Assembly: GCF_003967535.1 (NCBI RefSeq)
Contig: NZ_BIFR01000001.1
Span: 1,549,001 to 1,613,000 of the forward strand
Length of the DNA stretch: 64,000 nt
Direction: 5' to 3'
Origin: Tengunoibacter tsumagoiensis
Lineage (GTDB): Bacteria > Chloroflexota > Ktedonobacteria > Ktedonobacterales > Ktedonobacteraceae
In this document: positions 54,201 to 63,527 of the stretch, in pieces
Position numbering within the stretch: the first letter of the stretch is position 1
Layout: each line of letters begins with the position of its first letter
The notes under the pieces: generated by a model
Told to the model about the DNA's origin: nothing
The model's database searches: none
What the model saw: only the letters and a program-made list of their open reading frames with translations
Translations under genes and position numbers: made by a program

Positions 54201-55356
54201 TTTTGATGGATCAAACAGTTACTCTGCTCAAGCCCTGGCGGCTGTGAAGGTGACACCTGGCGCAACCATTACCTATAATGGAGTCAATTTTACCTGGCCG
54301 AATGCACCAGCTGGTAGCCCCAACAATTACGTTGCCAATGGTCAGGTTGTTCCCGTTAATCCCGTCACAGGAGCCACGACGCTGGCGTTCCTGGGTTCTT
54401 CGATGAATGGAAATAATAGTGGATTTGCTACTATTACGTATATTGACGGAACGACGCAGGTTTTCACATTAGGGATGAGTGACTGGACGCTGGGCTGGCA
54501 TGGGTCTTCTGGTACTGCTTTTGGTAATCAGGTGGTAGCGACCACTGCTTATCGCAATACTCCTTCTGGTGCGGATACGACCGAAAATCCGACCATCTTG
54601 TATGCTGAAGTGGCACTGGCCTATCCTGGTAAGACGATTTTGAGTGTGACTCTCCCAACTGGCGGTCAGATTCATATCTTTGCTATCTCTACGAAGGCTG
54701 GTGGAACGTCAACAGCGACGCCAACCCCAACACCAGCGGCGACACCAACGCCAACAGCGACGGCGACACCAACAGCGACACCAACTCCGGCCCCGGCTGT
54801 CTATAATAACAGTGGTACCAGCGATGACAGTAGCGCTTATGCAGGACACTTTGATGGTTCCAATAGTTATTCTGCTCAGGCTCTGGCTGCTGTGAATATT
54901 ACAGCAGGAGGAACGGTGGCCTTTAATGGTGTGAGCTTCGTCTGGCCTTCGTCTGCTTCGGGTCAGGCAAACAATTATGTTGCTCAAGGTCAGGTCTTGC
55001 CAGTGACGCCTGTCACGGGAGCAACAACATTGGCCTTCCTTGGTTCTGCATCGGAAGGCAATACTTCTGGAACTGCAACCATTACGTATACTGATGGAAC
55101 CACCCAGACGTTTGTCTTAGGGCTGTCGGATTGGACCCTGGGTTGGGATGGAACGGCTCCCCCGGCTTATGGAAATAAGGTTGTAGCAACAACGGCCTAT
55201 CGGAACACAACGAGTGGGATGGAGACTGCGCATAAGCCCGTAGTCTTATATGTTGATGTTGCTCTCGCTTTCCCTGGTAAGACGGTTCAGAGTGTAACCC
55301 TGCCTTCGACGACGACAGGTGGTCAGTTGCATATCTTTGCAGTGGCTACGAAATAG
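51247..55356 (+). CDS. Large exported protein: PQQ-type beta-propeller plus four repeated C-terminal domains
   Basis: 1369 residues. A long N-terminus (~65 residues with a hydrophobic core and AYAA end) is the export signal. Residues ~65-575 form a PQQ-like propeller (FVATEHDSIYAFDAD, GGKEGRIYTLDSNN). Four ~180-residue repeats then start near 593, 778, 970 and 1184, each with YNN.G.S.DS, FDG.NSYSAQALAA, NGV.F.WP, ITYTDGTTQ.F.LGLSDW, VVATTAYRN and LHIFAVSTK. A Thr/Pro linker (PTPTPTPAATPTPTAT) precedes repeat 4. The repeats look like carbohydrate-binding or adhesion modules of secreted actinobacterial and Chloroflexi enzymes. AAGGAG precedes the ATG. No enzyme active site was recognised. Confidence 0.88.
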   Translation: MQAQKPLVVKGFEKLGARIHVRHWRRRNLFFSLISICLLVFVVGGSLLVQTFFSVHSAYAAAPANTAVLSFKNDNAHSGLNANETLLNTNNVNVNQFGKQVSYPVDGQVYAQPLYVPNLTINGNLHNVVFVATEHDSIYAFDADQTTTMAPLWQRSFLGNGATSVSTAVLLGCGDTSPEVGITGTPVIDSSTNTMYVVAFTNDDGVSNVVYRLHAIDLTTGLDKGTPIVLQGAVSGTGPGQVNGVVAFQAIHERQRAALVMANGQIYIAFGSFCDIDPYHGWILSYTFNGTNFQQSNQYNDTPNASGAGLWGSGGGLSADASGNIYVMSGNGDADLAKPGPDGGDSFLKLNPQLQLQDYFTPFNDKCLKQRDTDLGSGGPLLIGNKVYGGGKEGRIYTLDSNNLGKFTFDPNLDCTQGSTEPNTTAIDSVLQEFPPGTMGGIYSSPVYWNGPNGQYVYFSGSGSNTRAFRLDANGLLSSAATSQTPESFSFTGSNPIISSNGTAAGTGILWLIDPHAVLRAYDASNLATELYNSGQNAARDGLGSYVKFSTPTVANGEVFVGTANSLVIYSLHVTTTIPTPTPTPSGPPPAAYNNVAVSDDTTPGTGDFDGNKDSYSYQSLVVAGLNPGDNAFHDGMVFTWPNAIPGTPNNYVPNGQTIPIVNPVTNANLLGFLGASANGAASGLATINYVDGTHQTFTLGFADWHQTGTLPFNNSIETISTYYNNEAGKQTQTTSTFYTDVVLAAGRVVQSVTLPATAGPGTMHIFAVSTKYVPQAAVYNNIGTSDDSAPATGIFDGTNSYSAQALAAVNITPGATVSYNGVNFIWPNVMVGTPNNYAAKGQMIPVNPVPNATTLAVLGSSTDGNSTGTAVITYTDGTTQSFPLGLSDWTLGGGYSTPAYGNKVVATTAYRNTPSGQQSTDKPTILYADVTLNYPGKTVQSLTLPATMTGGQLHVFAVSTKATLLPPPLNNVGVSNDSDPTAGHFDGSNSYSAQALAAVKVTPGATITYNGVNFTWPNAPAGSPNNYVANGQVVPVNPVTGATTLAFLGSSMNGNNSGFATITYIDGTTQVFTLGMSDWTLGWHGSSGTAFGNQVVATTAYRNTPSGADTTENPTILYAEVALAYPGKTILSVTLPTGGQIHIFAISTKAGGTSTATPTPTPAATPTPTATATPTATPTPAPAVYNNSGTSDDSSAYAGHFDGSNSYSAQALAAVNITAGGTVAFNGVSFVWPSSASGQANNYVAQGQVLPVTPVTGATTLAFLGSASEGNTSGTATITYTDGTTQTFVLGLSDWTLGWDGTAPPAYGNKVVATTAYRNTTSGMETAHKPVVLYVDVALAFPGKTVQSVTLPSTTTGGQLHIFAVATK

Positions 55357-55681
55357 CGTTATCCATCCGGACAAAACAGGCCTCCAGCCTTTAGCAAGTA
55401 CGTGAAAAGGCTGGAGGCTTTATTTTGGTTAGATGTCTCTGAAAAAAACCTGCGATTGTGCTTATAAAGTCTTCATGAAGGAGAGGATGGAGGGCACTGA
55501 CGCTCTTTTTTGCTCTTGTAGTCGATAATTCCTTGTGGTTTACTATGGATAATGGTGTATCAATAGATCCGTTAAAGCTGACGTTTTGCCAGTTGAACTG
55601 AGACTGTTGTTGAGTGATGGACGCGATGAGCGGGCAATAAGACCCCTTTCTCATCGTGTAAGAAGAAAGCAGGCAGATACG
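55357..55681. other. Intergenic region
   Basis: About 325 bp, with the terminator at 55380-55426. The remainder leads to the thiolase gene and shows no element with good promoter spacing and no gene. Confidence 0.5.
55380..55426 (+). terminator. Rho-independent terminator
   Basis: GCCTCCAGCCTTT and AAAGGCTGGAGGC form a perfect 13-bp stem followed by TTTATTTT, 24 bp after the large exported-protein gene. Confidence 0.9.
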
Positions 55682-56863
55682 ATGGCAATGCAAAGGAATG
55701 ACCGCGAGGCCGTAATTATTGAGGCAGTTCGTACGCCAATTGGTCGGCGAGGTGGGAAGTTAAAGGATTGGCATCCAGTCGATCTCCTGGCTCAAGTGCT
55801 TTCTGCTCTGGTAGAGCGTACAGGACTTGATGCAGAACTGATTGATGATGTGATTATCGGTTGTGTAAGCCAGGTGGGAGAGCAGAGCCAGAATGTCGCG
55901 CGGAGTGCAGTGCTGGCCGCAGGCTTTCCTGAATCTGTCCCTGGCACCACCGTTGATCGTCAGTGTGGATCAAGTCAACAAGCCATCCATTTTGCCGCTC
56001 AAGGCGTTCTGAGTGGTGCATACGATATCGTCATTGCCGGTGGCGTTGAATCAATGACACGCGTTCCAATGGGCTCTTCTGCCCAGGGACCTGGTGAACC
56101 CTTTGGACCCTTAATGCTGGATCGCTATGATCAGAAGCTGGTTCATCAGGGGATTAGTGCTGAACTCATTGCACAGAAATGGGAACTGAGCCGGGCCGAA
56201 CTGGACGAGTATAGTCTTGAGAGTCATAAGCGAGCCGCCTGGGCCAGCGCTGAGGGTCGTTTCGCCTCCCAGATTATCCCTATTCCGGTCAGACATGATG
56301 ATGGGAGCATAAGCATGTTTGAGCGCGATGAGGGGATTCGTTTTGATACCAGTCTGGAGAAACTCGCCAGTCTTGAGCCCGCATTTCGCTCGGATGGCGT
56401 CATTACAGCCGGTAATGCCTCGCAGATTAGCGATGGAGCCGCTGCCGTCTTAATTATGGAACGTGGGACAGCCGAGCAACTGGGGCTCGTTTCGCGAGCT
56501 CGTTTTGTCTCCTTCGCACTGGCAGGGGATAATCCCATTTACATGTTGACAGCCCCCATTGCAGCAACAGGGAAGGTACTGGACAAGGCTGAGATGACCA
56601 TTGATCAGATCGATCTCGTCGAGATTAACGAAGCCTTTGCCAGTGTTGTGCTTGCCTGGCAGCATGAGATTGCCTTTGACTTACAGAAAGTCAACGTGAA
56701 TGGTGGAGCGATTGCCGTTGGTCATCCGCTGGGCGCTTCGGGAGCGCGTCTCACCACAGTCCTGCTGAATGAATTGGAGCGTACGGGCGGTCGCTATGGG
56801 CTACAGACCATGTGTGAGGGAGGTGGCATGGCCAATGCGATGATTATTGAACGGCTTGGCTGA
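55682..56863 (+). CDS. Acetyl-CoA acetyltransferase (thiolase)
   Basis: 393 residues from the ATG at 55682; an ATG two codons later is equally possible, and an upstream extension to 55586 lacks homology. Thiolase residues: DRQCGSSQQ (nucleophilic Cys near 90), NEAFAS, GGAIAVGHPLGASG (His) and MCEGGGMANA (second Cys). The reaction is condensation or cleavage of acyl-CoA, for example two acetyl-CoA to acetoacetyl-CoA. Single gene, so assignment to beta-oxidation or a biosynthetic route is open. Confidence 0.95.
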   Translation: MAMQRNDREAVIIEAVRTPIGRRGGKLKDWHPVDLLAQVLSALVERTGLDAELIDDVIIGCVSQVGEQSQNVARSAVLAAGFPESVPGTTVDRQCGSSQQAIHFAAQGVLSGAYDIVIAGGVESMTRVPMGSSAQGPGEPFGPLMLDRYDQKLVHQGISAELIAQKWELSRAELDEYSLESHKRAAWASAEGRFASQIIPIPVRHDDGSISMFERDEGIRFDTSLEKLASLEPAFRSDGVITAGNASQISDGAAAVLIMERGTAEQLGLVSRARFVSFALAGDNPIYMLTAPIAATGKVLDKAEMTIDQIDLVEINEAFASVVLAWQHEIAFDLQKVNVNGGAIAVGHPLGASGARLTTVLLNELERTGGRYGLQTMCEGGGMANAMIIERLG

Positions 56864-56907
56864 GTCATTATAGACAATTTGTCTACTAGAAAATGATGGT
56901 TCTATCC

Positions 56908-56936
56908 TTGACTCTTGTGTGTTTCTTGGGTATACT
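56908..56936 (+). promoter_or_regulatory. Sigma-70 promoter of the metX leader
   Basis: TTGACT, a 17-bp spacer and TATACT. A start near 56943 gives a ~645-nt leader that holds both riboswitches. Confidence 0.8.
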
Positions 56937-57023
56937 GCCTAGTAACATCAAACACAAACGACTGGCCCGTAGCCAGAGAATAGACAGATAGAACACAAAC
57001 AACCAAATATACATCCAGTAATA

Positions 57024-57139
57024 CTCATCCAGAGAGGTGGAGGGATACGGCCCTATGAAGCCCGGCAACCCGCTTTCCAATGTTGTTAAGCAGGGTGCCA
57101 ATTCCGGTGAAATATGTGAGAACTGTTTCACAAGATGAG
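57024..57139 (+). promoter_or_regulatory. SAM-I (S-box) riboswitch aptamer
   Basis: P1 is formed by CTCATC (57024-57029) and GATGAG (57134-57139). The core matches the class closely: AGAGAGGTGGAGGGA, GGCCCTATGAAGCC, GGCAACC and GGTGCCAATTCC. Binding of S-adenosylmethionine should stabilise P1 and allow the terminator at 57160-57184. GGGG after P1 can pair with the CCCCCC of that terminator as the alternative antiterminator. Confidence 0.97.
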
Positions 57140-57159
57140 GGGAAGACGCGAAGACGCAG

Positions 57160-57184
57160 AGCCCCCCAGTTGGAGGGCTTTTTT
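57160..57184 (+). terminator. Regulated terminator of the SAM-I riboswitch
   Basis: AGCCCCCC and GGAGGGCT form the stem (one mismatch) with an AGTT loop and a run of six T. It lies between the SAM aptamer and the T-box. Confidence 0.88.
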
Positions 57185-57234
57185 GTTACCTCTTTGAGTA
57201 AGAAGGATCTGTGCAAGGAAGTTTGTGCGTACAT

Positions 57235-57561
57235 TACAAATTGACAAAGAATGCGTTGAAGAGGAAGAGTAGATCACAACGGGCGGCTACAGAGAGTTGA
57301 CGAAGATGAGAGGTCAGCGCCGTACCAGGGTTGAAGATGGCCTCTGAGTTGCAAGTTGAACACTTTCCTATGAAAATGAAAAGACCATTGATAGAGAGAG
57401 TTAGTAGGCTGAGCCGTGGGCTTCGTTACAGCCAGAGTGTTGTTCACTGCCAGCGAGAGCATAACAACACTTAGTAAGGTTGATACCGTGAGGTCTCAAC
57501 AAACCAGGGTGGTACCGCGATAACGTTTACCCCTCGCCCCTGTGGGGAGAGGGTTTTTTTG
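57235..57561 (+). promoter_or_regulatory. T-box riboswitch, methionine specifier, upstream of metX
   Basis: The T-box AGGGTGGTACCGCGA is at 57506-57520. The specifier is read as ATG (Met) at 57337-57339, in the context TGAAG-ATG-GCC, which aligns with TGAAG-GGC of the glycine T-box. The bulge UGGU fits an A discriminator, as in tRNA-Met. Stem I landmarks (AGAGTA, then AGAGAG) are visible upstream. Uncharged tRNA-Met should prevent the terminator at 57531-57560. Confidence 0.93.
57531..57560 (+). terminator. Regulated terminator of the methionine T-box
   Basis: CCCTCGCCCC and GGGGAGAGGG pair (one G-A mismatch) with a TGT loop, followed by seven T, 30 bp before the metX start. Confidence 0.9.
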
Positions 57562-57589
57562 TTCCCATTTTTCCAGGAAGGAGCATGCA

Positions 57590-58741
57590 ATGGTAGCACA
57601 ATTAGAGTATGTTAAGCGGGTGGAGCCTTTGATGAAGGATATGGCGAAGACACATGGAAGCACATTTACGTTTGATCATTTGCCGTTGCAGCAAGGCGGG
57701 TCGCTCAGTCCCGTAACCATTGCATATGAGACCTGGGGAACTCTGAATGACACAGGGGACAACGTTATTCTGATTACCCATGCGTTAACTGGTGATTCCC
57801 ATGCTCATGATCCGGCCCATCCAGGCAATTGTAAAATGGCCTGGTGGAACCCCCTCATTGGTCCTGGTCGTGTTTTTGATACGGATCGCTATTTTGTCAT
57901 CTGCTCCAATGTGATTGGGAGCTGTTATGGCAGTACTGGCCCAACCTCACCCGATCCTCGCACTGGTCGTCCCTATGGTATGCGTTTTCCAGTGATCACA
58001 ATTCGGGACATGGTCAGAGCTCAACATCGATTGATTGAGCATCTTGGTGTTCGTCATCTGGCAATGGTTGCTGGTGGCTCGATTGGAGGCCAGCAGGCAT
58101 TGGAGTGGGGAGTCCTCTATCCGGATCTGATGGATAAGGTTGTTGTGATAGCTGCGACCGCCGCTCTCACAGCGCAGGCCATCGCCTTTAACGAGGTAGG
58201 ACGGCAGGCGATTATGGCTGATCCCAATTGGTACTGTGGCGATTATTGGCCTGGGAGCGGCCCCAGTACTGGCCTGGCGATTGCGCGTATGCTGGCTATG
58301 ATTACCTATCAAAGCGAAGAGGTGATGGAGCAGCGTTTTGCACGCAAGCCCGTCCAGCAGGCTATGGCCCCTTCGCCCGCCAATACCCCCGAACTTGGTG
58401 GCCGCTTTGATGTCGAAAATTATCTCTACCATCAAGGGAATCGTCTGGTTGAGCGTTTTGATGCTAATAGCTATCTCTATCTCAGCCGGGCAATGGATCT
58501 CTATGATGTCAGCGAAGGCTATCCCTCGCTCGAATTTGCCTTGCGACGCTTGCAGAGCAAACTTCTTTTGATTGGTATTCGCTCAGATTTTCTGTTTCCC
58601 GCGGCCCATGTGCGCTGGCTGGCCGAGAAGGTTCGCTCGCTTGGTGGTGATGCAACCTATATTGAATTAGATTCTCCTCATGGTCATGATGCCTTTTTAA
58701 AAGATTGGGATCAACTGACCATTGCATTACAACAGTTTTAA
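57590..58741 (+). CDS. metX: Homoserine O-acetyltransferase
   Basis: 383 residues from the ATG at 57590 (GGAAGGAG upstream); the in-frame extension to 57542 would run through the T-box terminator and is rejected. Alpha/beta-hydrolase acyltransferase features: YETWGTLN, HALTGDSHAHD, the nucleophile elbow GGSIGGQQALEW, the acid GIRSDFLFP and the histidine SPHGHDAFL. It transfers an acyl group from acyl-CoA to homoserine, the first committed step of methionine synthesis by direct sulfhydrylation. Acetyl or succinyl specificity is not proven by sequence. First gene after the double riboswitch leader. Confidence 0.95.
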   Translation: MVAQLEYVKRVEPLMKDMAKTHGSTFTFDHLPLQQGGSLSPVTIAYETWGTLNDTGDNVILITHALTGDSHAHDPAHPGNCKMAWWNPLIGPGRVFDTDRYFVICSNVIGSCYGSTGPTSPDPRTGRPYGMRFPVITIRDMVRAQHRLIEHLGVRHLAMVAGGSIGGQQALEWGVLYPDLMDKVVVIAATAALTAQAIAFNEVGRQAIMADPNWYCGDYWPGSGPSTGLAIARMLAMITYQSEEVMEQRFARKPVQQAMAPSPANTPELGGRFDVENYLYHQGNRLVERFDANSYLYLSRAMDLYDVSEGYPSLEFALRRLQSKLLLIGIRSDFLFPAAHVRWLAEKVRSLGGDATYIELDSPHGHDAFLKDWDQLTIALQQF

Positions 58742-60145
<1,404 letters not shown>

Positions 60146-60158
60146 CGTCGTGCTCTTG

Positions 60159-60210
60159 CTGAAAGCTTGTTTCTGTTCTTTTTATACTGAACAAAGAAAC
60201 AAGCTTTCAG
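60159..60210 (+). terminator. Hairpin after metY
   Basis: CTGAAAGCTTGTTTC and its exact complement GAAACAAGCTTTCAG with a 22-nt loop. The T-tract is short, so termination may be partial. Confidence 0.6.
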
Positions 60211-60288
60211 TCTAGTCATACAAGTTTTGTAGCGTGGGGGCCAGCCTCCAACTTGCAAGACAAGCATGTCAGAATGTTGGTGTTTGGA

Positions 60289-61782
60289 ATGGAACAGACA
60301 GTCAGTGTATTAAAATTTGGTGGTACATCTGTAGGAAGTGGAGAGCGTATTCGACGTGTGGCTGCAATTATCGCAGACATTTTCAAGGACCCCTCCACGC
60401 CATTTCCTGTAGTCGTTGTCTCTGCAATGTCAGGTATTACCGATCAGCTTTTAAGGATTGCTCGAGCTGCCTGTTCCCAGGAGCGCGAGCAGTATGAGCA
60501 AGAGCTCACGACATTGCGCCAGAAGCATCTAGAGGCTGCTGAGAAAGTTACCGCTTCGGAGCGAGGGCGAGCACAATTAGAGATTGAGCTAGAGGCTGGT
60601 TTTGTGGCTCTCGCACAGGATGTTGAGCGCTTACGACAGGCGGCTGAAGAGAAGCAAGCGGTACATCTACGGACAGCTGCGGTGGCCTCCTGGGGTGAGA
60701 GACTGTCGGTCCTGCTGGTGGCTGCGGCTGTGCGTGAGTTGGGAGTGGAGGCCGAGCCAGTTCGGAAAGAGATTATTATCACCAGCCATCCCGCTCACGA
60801 TCCTTCACAGCCGTTTGGCGTTGTAGTAGGAGCTGATCCTCTGGGAGAAGAGACGCGTGCAAATGCACAGGCTGTCGTAAGGCCGCTGGTGGAGCAAGGG
60901 ATTGTGCCGATTGCAGCAGGTTTTATGGGACGAACCATTACCGGGTTTGTGACAACCCTTGGACGCAATGGTTCAGATTATTCAGCGACAGTCATTGGAG
61001 CAGCCCTGGATTGTGCTGAGGTCTCTATTTATACTGATGTTGATGGTGTCCTGACAGCCGATCCACGTCTGGTGGCGAATGCTCAGCTTCTGCCTCGATT
61101 ATCTTATGCTGAGGCGGCACGACTCTCCTGGTTTGGTGCAAAGGTTCTGCATCCGCGCACCTTGATTCCCATTGCCCCTCGCAATATTCCTGTGCGTGTA
61201 CGCAACTCATTTCGTCCTCATCTGCGTGGGACAGTTATTGGACCGGAAGACGGTCGTCCCAGTGGAGCTGGTGCGATCTCTATTCGACGTAAACTGGCTT
61301 TAATTACGGTTGAGAGTACGGATCTCTTTGGAGCCCCTGAGAATGCCGGTCAGGTCTTTGTGCTGGCCGCTCGGGCTGGTGCAGCGCCAGTGGCTATCTG
61401 TTCGTCGTCTGGTCATCATCTTTCATTTGTGATTGATGAGGAGGCTGCTCAGTCGGTTGTAGCTCTTTTGCAACATGACATGGATAAAGCAGTCTGGAAG
61501 GTAAGTTCACGGACTGGCCTGGCGGCCTGTGCCTGTATTGGTTCAGGTTTTACGGCAGATCCCAAAAGTTCGGCACGAGCGATTACAGCTCTGGCTCGTG
61601 AACGTATTCCAGTGTTAACAAACGGAGCTTCGGAGCAGGGTATCACCCTTATTGTCGAAGATCGGGATAGCGAGCGTGCGTTACGCTGTCTACATCGTGA
61701 TCTTGTTGCGCCGGTGATCCCACTGGTTCGCAGACCAGAGGCCGTCGTGACAGTTAAGAACGAGACGTTGTTAAAGGCATAG
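60289..61782 (+). CDS. Aspartate kinase
   Basis: 497 residues from the ATG at 60289, chosen because GGTG sits 6 nt upstream; an ATG at 60274 is possible. Kinase signature KFGGTSVGSGERI at the start, ASWGERLSVLL, GFMGRTITGFVTTLGRNGSDYSA split over two strands, and DVDGVLTADPR. A helical insert of ~75 residues (about 75-145) is of the kind seen in monofunctional class III and ThrA-type enzymes. Two C-terminal ACT domains (from about 335) should bind Lys, Thr or Met. It makes aspartyl phosphate for Lys, Met and Thr. Which amino acid inhibits it cannot be told. asd lies 540 bp downstream. Confidence 0.93.
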   Translation: MEQTVSVLKFGGTSVGSGERIRRVAAIIADIFKDPSTPFPVVVVSAMSGITDQLLRIARAACSQEREQYEQELTTLRQKHLEAAEKVTASERGRAQLEIELEAGFVALAQDVERLRQAAEEKQAVHLRTAAVASWGERLSVLLVAAAVRELGVEAEPVRKEIIITSHPAHDPSQPFGVVVGADPLGEETRANAQAVVRPLVEQGIVPIAAGFMGRTITGFVTTLGRNGSDYSATVIGAALDCAEVSIYTDVDGVLTADPRLVANAQLLPRLSYAEAARLSWFGAKVLHPRTLIPIAPRNIPVRVRNSFRPHLRGTVIGPEDGRPSGAGAISIRRKLALITVESTDLFGAPENAGQVFVLAARAGAAPVAICSSSGHHLSFVIDEEAAQSVVALLQHDMDKAVWKVSSRTGLAACACIGSGFTADPKSSARAITALARERIPVLTNGASEQGITLIVEDRDSERALRCLHRDLVAPVIPLVRRPEAVVTVKNETLLKA

Positions 61783-61842
61783 ATCTGCGAACTGGTTTCG
61801 ACATATGAGGTAAATGATTTCGAGAGGTTGAAGGTGTCAGAT

Positions 61843-62310
61843 ATGGAGACTCTTTATACTGATCTTCTCAATCGTTTAGCGGCTATTCCTGAACGCATTC
61901 AGCAAGTTGTACAGGGACGTAATCAGAGTGATTATGAACGTCATCCATTCGCCAGTGAATGGTCGCTCGTAGAAATTTTTGCCCATATACGAGCCAGTGA
62001 CGATATTATTGCTCCTCGTGTATTAATGATTTTGACACGCGAGAGGCCAGCATTTATGGACTTTGATGAGAGGCGTTGGGCAGAGCTTGCAGGATATATT
62101 GAAGCGGATATAAACCTGTCTCTTCAGACCTTTACCCTCCGAAGGGCAGAACTGGTGCGCACCCTGAAAGGTATTGCTCCAGGGGCCTGGGAACGGATCG
62201 GAATCCATGAGATCAATGGACCACAGACATTACGGATGATGCTCCAGGGATTTATTGCTCATGAAGAAGGACATTGTCAACAAATAGAAGCATTATGGGC
62301 TAGAAAATAA
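61843..62310 (+). CDS. DinB-family (four-helix, metal-binding) protein
   Basis: 155 residues from the ATG at 61843 (AAGGTG 6 nt upstream). The three metal ligands of the DinB/YfiT fold are visible: His in EIFAHIRASDD, and two His in FIAHEEGHCQQIE near the end. Members include thiol-dependent transferases, but many have no known role. It lies 60 bp after the aspartate kinase and 11 bp before asd, so it is probably co-transcribed with the amino-acid genes without an obvious pathway link. Confidence 0.88.
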   Translation: METLYTDLLNRLAAIPERIQQVVQGRNQSDYERHPFASEWSLVEIFAHIRASDDIIAPRVLMILTRERPAFMDFDERRWAELAGYIEADINLSLQTFTLRRAELVRTLKGIAPGAWERIGIHEINGPQTLRMMLQGFIAHEEGHCQQIEALWARK

Positions 62311-62321
62311 GAGAAAACAAG

Positions 62322-63395
62322 ATGGGAAGAGTACCAGCACAAAAGATCCCCGTAGCTATATTGGGTGCGACGGGCATGGTGGGCCAGCGTTTTATCGAGC
62401 TGCTTCAGGATCATCCCTGGTTTGAGCTTGTTGGTCTGGCGGCCTCAGATAGACATAATGGGCGTCGTTATGACGAGGTAGCACGTTGGCGCTTTCCAAA
62501 TAGCGAGATGCCTGCTGCTGTTGCAGCCATGCCAGTGTTTCCAAGTCGCCCCGAGGCCTTGCCTCCCGTCAAGATTGTCTTCTCTGCTCTTCCAAATGAA
62601 GTCGCAGGCGAGATTGAGCAGTCCTTTGCCCGGGCCGGGGCTGCTGTTTTTAGCAATGCAAAGAGCCACCGAATGGCCGCAGATGTGCCTTTGCTGATCC
62701 CCGAGGTCAACGCTGATCACCTGGCAGTAATTGCGCAGCAGCGTCGAGAGCGGGGCTGGTCAGGTTTTATTGTGACCAATGCCAATTGTGCCTCTACTCC
62801 AGTTGTCATGGCATTTAAGCCCTTGCAAGAGGCATTTGGTTTGCGCAAAGCCTTTGTTACGACGCTGCAATCGATCTCGGGTGCGGGTTATCCGGGCCTC
62901 CCCTCTTATGATATCCTCGATAATGCGATTCCTTATATCGGTGGTGAGGAAGAGAAGGTGGAGAGCGAGACCTTAAAGATGTTGGGGTCATGGCAGGAGG
63001 GGCAGGGCTTTCAGAATGCACCGCTGGTTGTAAGCGCGCACTGTAATCGTGTTCCTACGCGAGAAGGCCATCTGGAATGTGCAAGCATTGAATTGGGACA
63101 TGAAGTCAGTCCTGAGGAGATTATCGAGGCCTGGGAGAGCTATCGGCCTGAGTCACAGACGCTGGGGCTTCCCAGTGCACCTGAGAAAGTCTTGCTCTAT
63201 CGACAGGAGCCAGATCGTCCACAGACGCTTCGTGACCGGGATGCCGGGAATGGGATGACTGTGACCCTGGGCCGACTGCGCAGGTGCCCTCTGCTCAGCT
63301 ACAAATTTGTTATGCTCGGTCACAACACTATTCGTGGAGCAGCAGGAGGTTCTGTTCTTAATGCAGAGCTCTGTGTCAGCAAAGGCCTTATCTAA
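62322..63395 (+). CDS. asd: Aspartate-semialdehyde dehydrogenase
   Basis: 357 residues. NADP-binding GATGMVGQRFIELL at 15-28, catalytic cysteine in TNANCAST (near 155), SGAGYPGLPSYDILDNA, and the histidine in VSAHCNRVPTREGH. These blocks and the length match the archaeal/fungal-type subgroup rather than the E. coli type. It reduces aspartyl phosphate to aspartate semialdehyde, directly after aspartate kinase. Ends at a strong terminator shared with the convergent peptidase. Confidence 0.95.
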   Translation: MGRVPAQKIPVAILGATGMVGQRFIELLQDHPWFELVGLAASDRHNGRRYDEVARWRFPNSEMPAAVAAMPVFPSRPEALPPVKIVFSALPNEVAGEIEQSFARAGAAVFSNAKSHRMAADVPLLIPEVNADHLAVIAQQRRERGWSGFIVTNANCASTPVVMAFKPLQEAFGLRKAFVTTLQSISGAGYPGLPSYDILDNAIPYIGGEEEKVESETLKMLGSWQEGQGFQNAPLVVSAHCNRVPTREGHLECASIELGHEVSPEEIIEAWESYRPESQTLGLPSAPEKVLLYRQEPDRPQTLRDRDAGNGMTVTLGRLRRCPLLSYKFVMLGHNTIRGAAGGSVLNAELCVSKGLI

Positions 63396-63461
63396 CCTTA
63401 AGGTTTAATCTGTGCAGATATTCCACGCGGTAGCCCAATAGCGCCCTGTGTGACCAGCATA

Positions 63462-63513
63462 AATGGGTCCTCCATCATTTACGACTGTAACAATAAATGA
63501 TGGAGGACCCATT
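63462..63513. terminator. Bidirectional terminator, 20-bp perfect stem
   Basis: AATGGGTCCTCCATCATTTA and its exact complement with a 12-nt loop between asd and the convergent S53 peptidase gene. Confidence 0.9.
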
Positions 63514-63527
63514 CACCATGACTGCTC

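Noticed and set aside
57542..57589. Upstream start for metX
   Set aside because: These codons fall in the T-box terminator and its T-run; the ATG at 57590 has a proper ribosome site.
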